A stretch of 64,000 bases of DNA, from the NCBI RefSeq assembly GCF_029961765.1, contig NZ_CP124682.1, forward strand, positions 46,681-110,680, given 5' to 3'. The position numbers were made by a program, and so were the translations under genes. This document shows positions 7,488 to 15,696 of the stretch, in pieces; position 1 is the first letter of the stretch; every line of letters begins with the position of its first letter. Origin of the DNA: Nocardioides sp. QY071 (lineage in GTDB: Bacteria; Actinomycetota; Actinomycetes; Propionibacteriales; Nocardioidaceae). Below the pieces are notes generated by a model. It worked only from the letters and a program-made list of their open reading frames with translations, searched no databases and was not told where the DNA came from.

Positions 7488-7706
7488 ATGACAAACACCC
7501 ACGACGGCGAGACCCGAACGCCGGAGCAGGTCGCCGAGCTGTTCGCGATCGCCGGCCGCGAGATCGAGGCCATCGAGCAGCTGACCGGCTGCGTCGCCCA
7601 GCTGCACGAAGTCCAGGCCGCCAAGGCACAGCTGGCGACCCTGACCCCGGCCGAGGTCCGCGCCGCACTCGAGTTCCGCCGCGGCACCATCGGGGAGGCC
7701 CAGTGA
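7488..7706 (+). CDS. Small hypothetical protein of the T4SS operon, 72 aa
   Basis: The protein (MTNTHDGETRTPEQVAELF...) is charged and mostly helical with a heptad-like middle (AIEQLTGCVAQLHEVQAAKAQ, residues 28-47). I chose ATG 7488, preceded by GGAGGTGGTG, over an upstream in-frame ATG at 7416 that overlaps the regulator stop and would place the bipartite motif inside the gene. It is the first gene after that motif and its stop overlaps the GTG of the ParA-like gene. No family was recognised. Confidence 0.6.
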   Translation: MTNTHDGETRTPEQVAELFAIAGREIEAIEQLTGCVAQLHEVQAAKAQLATLTPAEVRAALEFRRGTIGEAQ

Positions 7707-8551
7707 GCACCCAGACCTCGAGCCGCCCGGTCGGCGTCGACGAGCTCAAGCGCGCCTGGCAGGCACTGAACGCCGGCGAGTTCCGCACCGGCCCCGGCGC
7801 AGGCAAGGGCCCCCGCGGCCGCGGCACCGCCGCCGAGGACGACTGGACCCCGGCCGACGGCGAGCACACCATCGCCGTGATCGGGTCCGCAGGATCAGTC
7901 GGGGCGAGCACCGTCGCCCTGGCCACCGGCCTCGCTGCAGCCGCACCGGTCCGCGTCATCGAGTGCTGCTCGGTCACCGCCTCCGGCCTCGCCGCGGCCA
8001 GCACCGCCGAGCTCGGCCTGCACCCGACCGACTGGCGGCAGGGCAAGCGCGACCACGTCCTGCTCGAGCGCGCCAGCGAGGTCCTCGCCGGCGTCGACGA
8101 GGTCCCGCTGCCCACCGACGCCGAGCACGACACCCAGCTGACCATCCTCGACATCGGCTGGGAGGCCGGCCAGCTGCTGGCCACCTACTGCTGGCTCGCC
8201 GAAGCCGTCCGCACCGCCGACCAGGTCGTCCTGGTCACCACCGCCACCGTCCCCGGGATGCGCCGCGCCGGTGTCGTCATGGACCTCCTCGCCGGCCACT
8301 GGCAGCCCGAGCAGATCACCCTCGCCATCCGCGGCCCGCGCCGCAAGAAGTGGCCCCGCGGCCTCGAGCACGCCGGCGGCCCCGCCGTACGTCGCGCCCT
8401 GGACGCGGACCGGTGCGTGGAGATCCCCGAGGACCGCGAGCTCGCGGTCAACGGCCTGGACTCCCGGCCCGTCCCGGCCCCCCTGATCTCGGCAGCACGT
8501 CAGCTGCTCGAGCCCCAACACCTGTCCACCGACACCAGCGAAAGCGCCTGA
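7703..8551 (+). CDS. ParA/MinD-like P-loop protein with degenerate Walker A
   Basis: The 282-residue protein has the MinD/ParA fold order: TIAVIGSAGSVGASTVALA at about 56-74 in the Walker A place, then LTILDIGWEAGQL and a switch-like stretch QVVLVTTATVPGMRRA. Canonical deviant Walker A is KGGxGK(S/T); here both lysines are missing (SAGSVGAS), so ATP hydrolysis may be lost or altered. Similar proteins sit in actinobacterial T4SS and type II/Tad clusters and may organise machine assembly at the membrane. GTG start overlaps the previous stop. Confidence 0.65.
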   Translation: MSTQTSSRPVGVDELKRAWQALNAGEFRTGPGAGKGPRGRGTAAEDDWTPADGEHTIAVIGSAGSVGASTVALATGLAAAAPVRVIECCSVTASGLAAASTAELGLHPTDWRQGKRDHVLLERASEVLAGVDEVPLPTDAEHDTQLTILDIGWEAGQLLATYCWLAEAVRTADQVVLVTTATVPGMRRAGVVMDLLAGHWQPEQITLAIRGPRRKKWPRGLEHAGGPAVRRALDADRCVEIPEDRELAVNGLDSRPVPAPLISAARQLLEPQHLSTDTSESA

Positions 8552-8565
8552 CCCGCCCGGGTCAG
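8548..8565. terminator. Hairpin after the ParA-like gene
   Basis: CTGACCC and GGGTCAG enclose the loop GCCC, and the stem includes the stop codon. No T-run follows, so this may be an attenuating or mRNA-stabilising hairpin rather than a terminator. Confidence 0.3.
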
Positions 8566-8589
8566 CAAACCCAGAAAGGAAGTCCACCC

Positions 8590-8883
8590 ATGGACGTCAT
8601 GACCGCACTCCTCCCGATGGCCGCCCAGGTCTGCCCGAAGGCGCCCCCGGGTGCTGTCGGCCCCACCAACGAGATCACCAGCTACGTGCTGTGGGGCGTC
8701 ATCGTCCTGTTCGGTCTCGGCATCATCATCGCCATCGGCGCGATCATCGCCGGCCGGGTGTTCTCCCTGCCGCACGCCTCCAAGGTCGGCGTGATCTCGG
8801 TGGTGGTCGTGTTCGCCTGCGCGATCGCCTACTTGGTGCTGCCCGGGATGCTCAACGGGATCCTCGGCAAGGGCTGCATCTGA
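8590..8883 (+). CDS. Small membrane protein, probable pilin (VirB2-like)
   Basis: The 97-residue protein has two long hydrophobic helices (about 30-55 and 63-88), a short N-terminus with one cysteine and a C-terminal cysteine (GKGC). Size, topology and position next to VirB8- and VirB6-like genes are those of the TrbC/VirB2 pilin-like subunit in Gram-positive conjugation clusters; sequence similarity itself is not obvious. AAAGGAAG precedes the ATG. The stop and the next start share a base (TGATG). Confidence 0.55.
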   Translation: MDVMTALLPMAAQVCPKAPPGAVGPTNEITSYVLWGVIVLFGLGIIIAIGAIIAGRVFSLPHASKVGVISVVVVFACAIAYLVLPGMLNGILGKGCI

Positions 8884-9773
8884 TGCGGCGCGCAGCCACG
8901 AAGAAGGCAGAAGGCACCAGCGAGTGGAGCCGGCGTCGGTTGCTCGGCATCCTTGCCGCCGCCGTCGCCGTGGCTGCGCTCCTGCTCGGCGGCCTCGTGT
9001 ACGCGGTCTACCTGGCGGTCTCCGGTATCGGTGGCGAGGCCAGCGCGAACACCGGCGTGGCCACCGGCGAGACCGAGCGCTCGACGGTGGCCCGCGGTGC
9101 CGCGCATCGCGACGAGATCGCGGCCGAGCCGATGCTGACCGTGCCCGAGAGCGCGGCCTTCCCCGCCGAGACCACCAGCGCCAAGGCCCCGGAGATCAAG
9201 ATCCCGACCGGGACCGGAGTCAACGGACCCGCGTTCGTGATGACCGGGTTCCCGCAGACCCCGGAGGGCGCGATCGGCCAGCTGGCCCAGATCGACCTCG
9301 CGGTGCTGCAGTCGATGAGCCTGAGCACCGCCGAGGAGGTCTACAACGCCTGGGCGCTGCCCGGCGGGGTCCGGGCGGAGGACTGGTGGATCACCGCCAG
9401 CGTCCGCGCGTTCCTCTCCAGCACCGGGATGGGCGAGGTCAAGGACCCCAGCGCCTCGGTCTCCCTGGAGCCCGCCGCCGCGCTCGTCAAGGGCACCGAC
9501 GGCCCCGACTGGGCCACGGTCTGCGTGCTGATGAAGGTCAGCGCCACCTACAAGTCCGAAGGCCAGATCGCCTTCGCGCACTGCGAGCGCATGCAGTGGG
9601 TCGGCGGCCGCTGGATGGTCGCCCCCGGCGCCCCGCCGGCACCCGCGCCCGCGACCTGGCCCGGAACCCAGCTGGCACTCGAGGCCGGCTGGCGCACCTG
9701 GTCCACCGACCACACCGAACCCATCAACCCCGGCGACCACGGCGACCACGGACACCACGAAGGGGAGCACTGA
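8883..9773 (+). CDS. VirB8-like conjugal transfer protein A
   Basis: The 296-residue bitopic protein has a short basic N-terminus, one membrane helix (about 18-46) and an extracytoplasmic domain in the NTF2-like style of VirB8/TcpC proteins (EEVYNAWALPGG..., WATVCVLMKVSATYK..., MQWVGGRWMV). It ends in a His/Asp-rich tail (GDHGDHGHHEGEH) that could bind metal. VirB8 proteins scaffold the type IV secretion channel. The next gene is a second protein of the same architecture, suggesting a heteromeric scaffold. Confidence 0.65.
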   Translation: MRRAATKKAEGTSEWSRRRLLGILAAAVAVAALLLGGLVYAVYLAVSGIGGEASANTGVATGETERSTVARGAAHRDEIAAEPMLTVPESAAFPAETTSAKAPEIKIPTGTGVNGPAFVMTGFPQTPEGAIGQLAQIDLAVLQSMSLSTAEEVYNAWALPGGVRAEDWWITASVRAFLSSTGMGEVKDPSASVSLEPAAALVKGTDGPDWATVCVLMKVSATYKSEGQIAFAHCERMQWVGGRWMVAPGAPPAPAPATWPGTQLALEAGWRTWSTDHTEPINPGDHGDHGHHEGEH

Positions 9774-9774
9774 G

Positions 9775-10572
9775 ATGAGCAACCGCATGAACGACTCGAT
9801 GGGGGAGTCCCGCACCACCCTGCTGCGCGTGGGCGTCCTGGTGGTGATCGCCGCCCTGGTGGCGACCGCCGTCTGGCTCGGAGCGCGCGGCCGGACCGAC
9901 GACAGCCGCGGCACCGACAAGACCAGCGGCGACTCCTCGAGCCAGACCGGGCAGCAGGAGCAGAACGTCTCGGTCGACCAGGTCGCCCCGGAGACCGCCC
10001 CCGCCGACGGCGTGGAGATCCCGACCGGCGCCGAGGTGGTCGACGGCTACCCGACCCGGTTCCCCCAGACCGACCTGGGCGCGGTCGCGCTGCAGGTCGA
10101 GGTCGCCAAGGCGCAGGTCGGGTTCGACTACGACCAGGCCGCCGCCGTCGCCGGCCTGTACGCCAACCCCGAGGACAAGGCCGTCTTCGAGCAGCGCGCC
10201 CGCGACGCCGTCGCACTGCGCCGCCAGCAGGCCGGCGTCCCGAAGGAGGGTGACGTCCCCCCGCCCGCGTCGTACGCCGTGACGCCGATCGCCTACACCC
10301 TCGAGGAGCTCGACACCGGCTACTACGCGGTGAACCTGCTCAGCTACGTCACCCTGACGACCGCCAACGGCAAGGTCAGCGACGGCCTCTACGCCGGCAC
10401 CCAGCTGATGCGGTGGATCGAGGTCGACGGCGTGGGCGACTGGCGCCTGGCCCAGGGCAGCGATGAGGACATCGAGCACCTGGTCTCCACCGGCCAGCCC
10501 AAGGCGGTCGCGCCTGGCACCCCGGAGTACAAGCAGGCCGGCTGGATCCCGATCAACGGAGCCCCCCAGTGA
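9775..10572 (+). CDS. VirB8-like conjugal transfer protein B
   Basis: The 265-residue protein has a membrane helix at about 15-37, a low-complexity polar linker (40-75) and an NTF2-like outer domain (DLGAVALQVEVAKAQVGFDY..., GTQLMRWIEVDGVGDWRLA). It resembles the preceding gene in layout and in the closing strand pattern. It lies one base after the preceding stop and its own stop overlaps the next GTG. Role as a second VirB8-type scaffold is inferred from architecture and context. Confidence 0.6.
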   Translation: MSNRMNDSMGESRTTLLRVGVLVVIAALVATAVWLGARGRTDDSRGTDKTSGDSSSQTGQQEQNVSVDQVAPETAPADGVEIPTGAEVVDGYPTRFPQTDLGAVALQVEVAKAQVGFDYDQAAAVAGLYANPEDKAVFEQRARDAVALRRQQAGVPKEGDVPPPASYAVTPIAYTLEELDTGYYAVNLLSYVTLTTANGKVSDGLYAGTQLMRWIEVDGVGDWRLAQGSDEDIEHLVSTGQPKAVAPGTPEYKQAGWIPINGAPQ

Positions 10573-12566
10573 CCGCCGGCGACCTCTTCCACCGGGTGAC
10601 CCGGCTCGGCATCGGCGCCCTGGCGGTCCTGGTCCTCACCACGCTCCTCGGGGCGGCCATGGCCATCCAGCCGCCCGCCGCGGCCGCGGCCGAGCCGCCG
10701 GCCGCCACGGCGAACGTCGCCACGGCGAACGTCGCCACGGTTGAGACCGCCGGCCAGCTGCCGGCCCGCAACGTCAAGATGGGCTGCCCCGGCCCCGACG
10801 CGCTGTGCGACCTCGGCGGTGACGCGCTCGACTGCGCCAAGGACCCGATCGACTGCGGCAAAGACGCAGCCGGCGAGGTCAAGGACGGCACCGGGAACGT
10901 GATCAACGGCGCCGGAGACGTCCTCGACGGGGCCGCCGGGCTGCTCCCGGACGGCTGCGGCATCCTCGACGCGATCTGCGACGGCGGACTCCCCGGCCTC
11001 CCCGGGCTCCCGGGCCTGCCTGGCGTCCCCGGTCTGCCCGGGATCCCCGGCCTCCCGAACGTCGGCGACCTGTTCGGTGGCGGCATCCCGGGCCTCGGGG
11101 ACATCCCCAACCCGTTCGAGGCGATCGGGGACGTCATCGCCAAGGCCGCGGCCGACGCCTGGACGGCGGCCATGCTCGCGGTCTGGAACTCCGGCCTGTT
11201 CGTGCTGCGCATCGTGCTCACGTTCAGCGAGCTGTTCTTGACCCCCGACCTGCGCGCCGACGGACCGGGCAAGGACGTCTACGCCTTCACCCTCTGGCTC
11301 GCGGTCGCCCTGGTGGTCATCTTGGCGATGATCCAGCTCGGTGCTGCGGCGTTCAAGCGCGAGGGCAAGGGGCTCGCGCGGGCGTTCATCGGCGCCGGCC
11401 AGTTCGTCTTGGTCTGCGCCTGCTGGTTCGGCTACTGCGTGATGATCGTCGCCGCGTGCGGCGCCATCACCAAGGCGCTGATGAAGTCGCTGCTCAAGGT
11501 GCAGACCTGGCCCGACTGGGACCCCCTGGGCGGCCTCGGTATCGACGACATCACCGACGCCGGCGTGGCCACCGCGCTCGCCTTCCTCGGCATCTTCCTG
11601 TGGCTGGCCGCGATCGGGCACGTCCTGGTCTACCTGGCCCGCGCGGCGTCGCTGCTCGTGCTGACCGCCACCGGCCCGCTCTCGGCGGCCGGGCTGGTCT
11701 CCGACTTCACCCGCTCCTGGTTCTGGAAGAGCCTGCGGTGGTTCCACGCCGCGGCGTTCACCCCGGTGCTGATGGTGATGGTGCTGGGCATCGGTGTGCA
11801 GTTCGCCAACGGCGTCGCCGCCCACCTCGCCGACGACACCGCCAAGGCGTTCGGCACCGCCCTGCCGGCGGTGATGACGATCCTGATCAGCGTCGTCGCG
11901 CCGCTGGCCCTGTTCAAGCTCCTGGCATTCGTCGACCCCGGCACCCCCAGCGGAGCGTCGTTCCGGCAGGGCATGGCCATCCAGGGCGGCCTCCAGGGCC
12001 TGCTCAGCGGTGGCGGTGCCGGCGGCGGCTCCGCGGCCGCGTCGACCACCGACGGCAACGGCCGCTCCTCGGGTGAGCAGAGCGCCGAGGCCTCGACCGG
12101 CGACCGGTTCAACAAGTCCACCCAGGGCGTCCTCGGCAGCTTCGGCCCGGTCGGGCAGGCGCTGTCGACCGGCATGGGCTGGATCAACTCCGCCGGCGCC
12201 AAGGCCACCTCCCTGATGTCGGACGAGACCAACCAGGCCGGCGTCGGGCAGAGCACCTACGGCCCCGACTTCAGCAACATGGGTGGCCGACAGTCCGGTG
12301 GCCAGTCGGGTGGCCAGTCCGGCGACCAGAGCAGCGGCACGCACCCCGGCTCCCAGAACAACGGCGACGACGACCCGCCCCCGAACCCGCCCATGCCGCC
12401 GGCACCGCCGACCCCGCCGACGCTGCCCACCGGTGGCGCACCGGGCGGCGGCTCGGGTGGCGGCCAGAACGGGTCCGGAGGAGCCGCAGCTACGCCCAAG
12501 ACTCCCGCCGCCGGTGGCGGAGGAGCGGCCGGCGGCGCCGGCGGGATCCCCCCGGTGGCGGTGTAG
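10569..12566 (+). CDS. VirB6/TrbL-like polytopic membrane protein with collagen-like repeat
   Basis: The 665-residue protein has a leading hydrophobic segment, an outer N-terminal region with six cysteines (73-137) and a Gly-Leu-Pro repeat at about 139-163 (GLPGLPGLPGLPGVPGLPG...). A helical core of six or so membrane spans (about 210-470) follows, then a long Gly/Ser/Pro-rich tail. VirB6/TrbL proteins form the inner-membrane channel of conjugation machines. The collagen-like segment is unusual for the family and may shape a rigid outer stalk. DNA for the ATANV repeat (10706-10741) is a short tandem duplication. Confidence 0.7.
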   Translation: MTAGDLFHRVTRLGIGALAVLVLTTLLGAAMAIQPPAAAAAEPPAATANVATANVATVETAGQLPARNVKMGCPGPDALCDLGGDALDCAKDPIDCGKDAAGEVKDGTGNVINGAGDVLDGAAGLLPDGCGILDAICDGGLPGLPGLPGLPGVPGLPGIPGLPNVGDLFGGGIPGLGDIPNPFEAIGDVIAKAAADAWTAAMLAVWNSGLFVLRIVLTFSELFLTPDLRADGPGKDVYAFTLWLAVALVVILAMIQLGAAAFKREGKGLARAFIGAGQFVLVCACWFGYCVMIVAACGAITKALMKSLLKVQTWPDWDPLGGLGIDDITDAGVATALAFLGIFLWLAAIGHVLVYLARAASLLVLTATGPLSAAGLVSDFTRSWFWKSLRWFHAAAFTPVLMVMVLGIGVQFANGVAAHLADDTAKAFGTALPAVMTILISVVAPLALFKLLAFVDPGTPSGASFRQGMAIQGGLQGLLSGGGAGGGSAAASTTDGNGRSSGEQSAEASTGDRFNKSTQGVLGSFGPVGQALSTGMGWINSAGAKATSLMSDETNQAGVGQSTYGPDFSNMGGRQSGGQSGGQSGDQSSGTHPGSQNNGDDDPPPNPPMPPAPPTPPTLPTGGAPGGGSGGGQNGSGGAAATPKTPAAGGGGAAGGAGGIPPVAV

Positions 12567-12631
12567 CCGATGCGCCCCGCCACCTGCCCCCAACCCCGAT
12601 CGACCTCTACAGACCCGGAAGGAAGCCGACG

Positions 12632-14137
12632 ATGACCATCTACGCCGACTACCAGCGCGACCGCATCGGCTGGTTCTTCGGCCTCTCCGGAGGCCAGCTG
12701 ATGTTCCTGGCGCTGGCCAGCCTGCCGGCGTTCTGGGCGATCAGCCGCGGAGCGTGGTTCTCCGCGTTCCTGTTCGCGCTGGTCTGGCTGTTCCTGCTGG
12801 GCATCACCGTCATCCCGGTCCGGGGCCGCTCGGCCACCGGCTGGGTGTTCGCCTCGAGCATGTACGCCGTCGGCGGGCTGCTCGGCTGGACCTCCTTCCG
12901 CGCCAAGGCGGCCCAGGGCCGAGCTGAGGACCTCGACACCCCCGACCTTCCCGGGGTGCTGCAGGGCATCAAGATCCACGACGGCCCGCCGCACGGCTCG
13001 CAGCTGCAGCGCGTCGGAGTGATCCACGACGACGCCACGAAGACCTGGGCAGTCACCGCCGCGGTCGTCCACCCCGGCATCGGCATGAAGGACACCGAGG
13101 AGCGCAGCCGCTACGGGGAGGCGCTGGCCGGGCTGCTCGACGTCGCCGGCCGCACCGAGAAGATCGACGAGATCCTCTTCATGATCCGCACCGTCCCCGA
13201 GGACGGTGCCGAGCGCGAGCTGTGGGTAACCAAGCACCGCCGCAGCAACGCGCCGGAGCTGTCCGAGGTCGTCAACAGCGACCTCGCGGTCGGCCTCACC
13301 CAGGCGTCGGTGCGCACCGAGCAGTTCGTCACGATCGTCGTCCCGGAGACCCGGATCGCCCGGTCGGCCAAGGAGTCCGGCGGCGGGTTCGAGGGCCGCT
13401 GCCGCGAGCTCTACCTGCTCATGGCCGAGATCGAGGCCCAGCTGCGCGGCCCGATGGGCATGACGTCGGTCCGCTGGCTCACGTCACCGGAGCTCGCCCT
13501 GGCCTCCCGGACAGGGTTCGCCCCCGGCGACCGCGCCAGCATCGTCGAGGCCCTCGCCATGCGGGAGAAGGACCCGAACGTGAACGCCGACGTGCCCTGG
13601 GCGCTGGCTGGTCCCTCGGGCGCCGACGCGACGGTGCGGCACTACAGCCACGACGCGTGGAACTCGATCAGCGCCACCATCAAGCTCCCGACCCGCGGCG
13701 TCGCGATGGGCGCACTCGCACCGATCCTCACCCCCAGCGAGTCGGGGGAGCGGCGCTCGTTCGTCGTCGCCTTCCCGATCGTGTCCCAGTCCAAGGCCGA
13801 CCGGCAGTCCGGCAACGCCGAGTGGGCCGCGGACCTGGCCGAGGGCATGAACGAGAAGCTCGGCCGCAAGACCCGCGCCAAGCAGCGGGACGAGGCCCAC
13901 AAGGCCCGCGGCCTGGACGCCAAGCTGGCCCGCGGCAACGCGCTCGTCCGGCCTTACGCGGTCTGCACGGTCACGGTTCCCAAGACGCTACGAATCACCG
14001 AGTTCGGCCGCCGCCTGGACGCCTCGATCCGTCGCGCCGGGTTCGCGCCGCTACGGCTCGACCTCGCCCAGGACGTCGGCTTCGCCGCCTCGACCATCCC
14101 CGTCGGGATGAGCCTGACCCGGAGCGGAGACGCCTGA
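12632..14137 (+). CDS. SCO6880-type conjugal transfer protein
   Basis: The 501-residue protein begins with a PrgI-like module of two membrane helices (about 20-80: GGQLMFLALASLPAFWAI and WLFLLGITVIPV). A large soluble domain follows, similar to the N-terminal half of VirB4 proteins (VRTEQFVTIVVPETRIARSA, FEGRCRELYLLMAEIEAQLR). In actinobacteria this SCO6880-type protein is regularly encoded directly before the VirB4 ATPase and supplies its missing N-terminal part. AAGGAAG lies upstream of the ATG. The stop overlaps the VirB4 start (TGATG). Confidence 0.8.
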   Translation: MTIYADYQRDRIGWFFGLSGGQLMFLALASLPAFWAISRGAWFSAFLFALVWLFLLGITVIPVRGRSATGWVFASSMYAVGGLLGWTSFRAKAAQGRAEDLDTPDLPGVLQGIKIHDGPPHGSQLQRVGVIHDDATKTWAVTAAVVHPGIGMKDTEERSRYGEALAGLLDVAGRTEKIDEILFMIRTVPEDGAERELWVTKHRRSNAPELSEVVNSDLAVGLTQASVRTEQFVTIVVPETRIARSAKESGGGFEGRCRELYLLMAEIEAQLRGPMGMTSVRWLTSPELALASRTGFAPGDRASIVEALAMREKDPNVNADVPWALAGPSGADATVRHYSHDAWNSISATIKLPTRGVAMGALAPILTPSESGERRSFVVAFPIVSQSKADRQSGNAEWAADLAEGMNEKLGRKTRAKQRDEAHKARGLDAKLARGNALVRPYAVCTVTVPKTLRITEFGRRLDASIRRAGFAPLRLDLAQDVGFAASTIPVGMSLTRSGDA

Positions 14138-15675
14138 TGCCCACCACCACCCGCCGGAACCGTGGCAGCGGCCGCGACATGGCCGCCCTGCTGTCGGACT
14201 TCGGCCACGACCTGCCCACGATCCCCACGCTCGCGCCGGAGGCCAAGGAGCCCCGGATCTTCAAGTACGCCCCGCGCCGCGGCGCGGCACGCCGCGGCCG
14301 CGGATGGGCGCCCGCCTCCGCCCCGGCGCAGGCCTGGCGGATGACCAGCGACCAGGCTCCGGTGTTCTGGCCGTTCGTGTCCGCGCCGGCCCTGCCCCCG
14401 ACCGGGGCGCAGATGGGCGTCGACCAGCTCTCTGGCGGCTCGTTCTACTGCGACCCGTTCGGGTGGGTGCTGCGCGACGACGTGCCGGCGACCAACCCCA
14501 ACATCTTCCAGTTCGCCAAGCCGGGAAGCGGCAAGTCCGGCACCACCAAGGCGTTCTGCACCCGGATGATGCCCTTCGGCTACCGCACCCTGGTCACCGG
14601 CGACGTCAAGGACGAGTACGAGTCCCTGTGTCGCGCGCTCGGTGTCGAGCCCTTCGTCATCGCCCCCGGCTTCTCGGCCCGGGTCAACCCGCTGTCCATG
14701 GGGCCGCTCGGCGACGGGTGGGAGAAGCTCTCGGCCGAGGAGGCCCAGAGGCGCGCCACCATCATCTTCAAGCGGTGGCTGGTCCTGGTCCGCGGCCTGG
14801 TCGGCTCCATGAAGATCGACGACGAGCGGCGGGTGCCCTTCGGCCCCGACGAGTCCGACGTCGTCCGCAACGCGCTGCAGATCCTCACCGGCTACGCCGC
14901 CGGCAACACGGTGCTGCAGGAGACGACCATCCCGCGGCTGTGGGACCTGCTCCGCAACCCGACCGAGGAGCTCGTCCGGGCCTGCGAGTACGCGAACCCC
15001 CGCGTGTTCCTCGACGAGACCCGGCTGCTGCGCAACGCGCTCGGCGAGCTGGTCACCGGCACCCTGGCCGGCCTCTTCGACGACTTCACCAACATCGAGG
15101 TCGACTGGCGCGCCCCGATCCAGTCGTTCAGCCTCTCCCGGCTCGACGGCCTGGGCGACGAGGCGGTGGGCATCGCGCTGCTGTGCATGAACTCCTGGGG
15201 CCGCGGCCTGCGGGAGATCGCCGAACCCGGCGACCTGCGCATCGTCGTGCGCGACGAGGTCTGGAAGCAGATGCGTCTCGGCACCGCCGCGGTGGCCAGC
15301 TTCGACGCCGACCTGCGGCTCTCCCGCGGCATGGCCGGCAAGGGCGGCGACATCCAGTTCTGCAACCTCCACAAGCCCTCCGACCTGCTCTCGGTCGGCG
15401 ACGCTGACTCCCAGGCCGCGATGATCGCCAAGGACCTCCTCGAGCTGGCCGACATCAAGATCCTCGGCGCCCAGAAGCCCCGCGTCGCCCGCGAGCTCGA
15501 CTCGATGCTCGGGCTCGGCCCGATCGCCCAGGACCTCGTCTCCGGGTGGGCGATGCAGGACAAGGGTCGCGCGCTGTGGTGCATCGGCGACGCCACCTAC
15601 AAGGTCCAGACGGTGCTCCACCCGCTGGAGAAGAAGCTCTACTACACCAACGAGGCCATCGAGGCCGCCGCCTGA
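14137..15675 (+). CDS. VirB4-like type IV secretion ATPase
   Basis: The 512-residue cytoplasmic ATPase has Walker A at 127-134 (AKPGSGKS), a Walker B-like stretch LRIVVRDEVWKQM (about 365-378) and downstream GDIQFCNLHKPSDLL, typical of TraC/VirB4 C-terminal domains. VirB4 energises pilus assembly and DNA transfer. The N-terminal VirB4 module is in the separate upstream gene, and the stop-start overlap should keep the two in equal amounts. The N-terminus here is basic and Ala/Arg-rich (39-62). Confidence 0.85.
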   Translation: MPTTTRRNRGSGRDMAALLSDFGHDLPTIPTLAPEAKEPRIFKYAPRRGAARRGRGWAPASAPAQAWRMTSDQAPVFWPFVSAPALPPTGAQMGVDQLSGGSFYCDPFGWVLRDDVPATNPNIFQFAKPGSGKSGTTKAFCTRMMPFGYRTLVTGDVKDEYESLCRALGVEPFVIAPGFSARVNPLSMGPLGDGWEKLSAEEAQRRATIIFKRWLVLVRGLVGSMKIDDERRVPFGPDESDVVRNALQILTGYAAGNTVLQETTIPRLWDLLRNPTEELVRACEYANPRVFLDETRLLRNALGELVTGTLAGLFDDFTNIEVDWRAPIQSFSLSRLDGLGDEAVGIALLCMNSWGRGLREIAEPGDLRIVVRDEVWKQMRLGTAAVASFDADLRLSRGMAGKGGDIQFCNLHKPSDLLSVGDADSQAAMIAKDLLELADIKILGAQKPRVARELDSMLGLGPIAQDLVSGWAMQDKGRALWCIGDATYKVQTVLHPLEKKLYYTNEAIEAAA

Positions 15676-15696
15676 GGCGCTCGGGACTGACCTGTC

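Noticed and set aside
8548..8565. Strong intrinsic terminator inside the T4SS operon
   Set aside because: The stem is only seven base pairs with no T-run, and the next gene is closely spaced with a good ribosome site.
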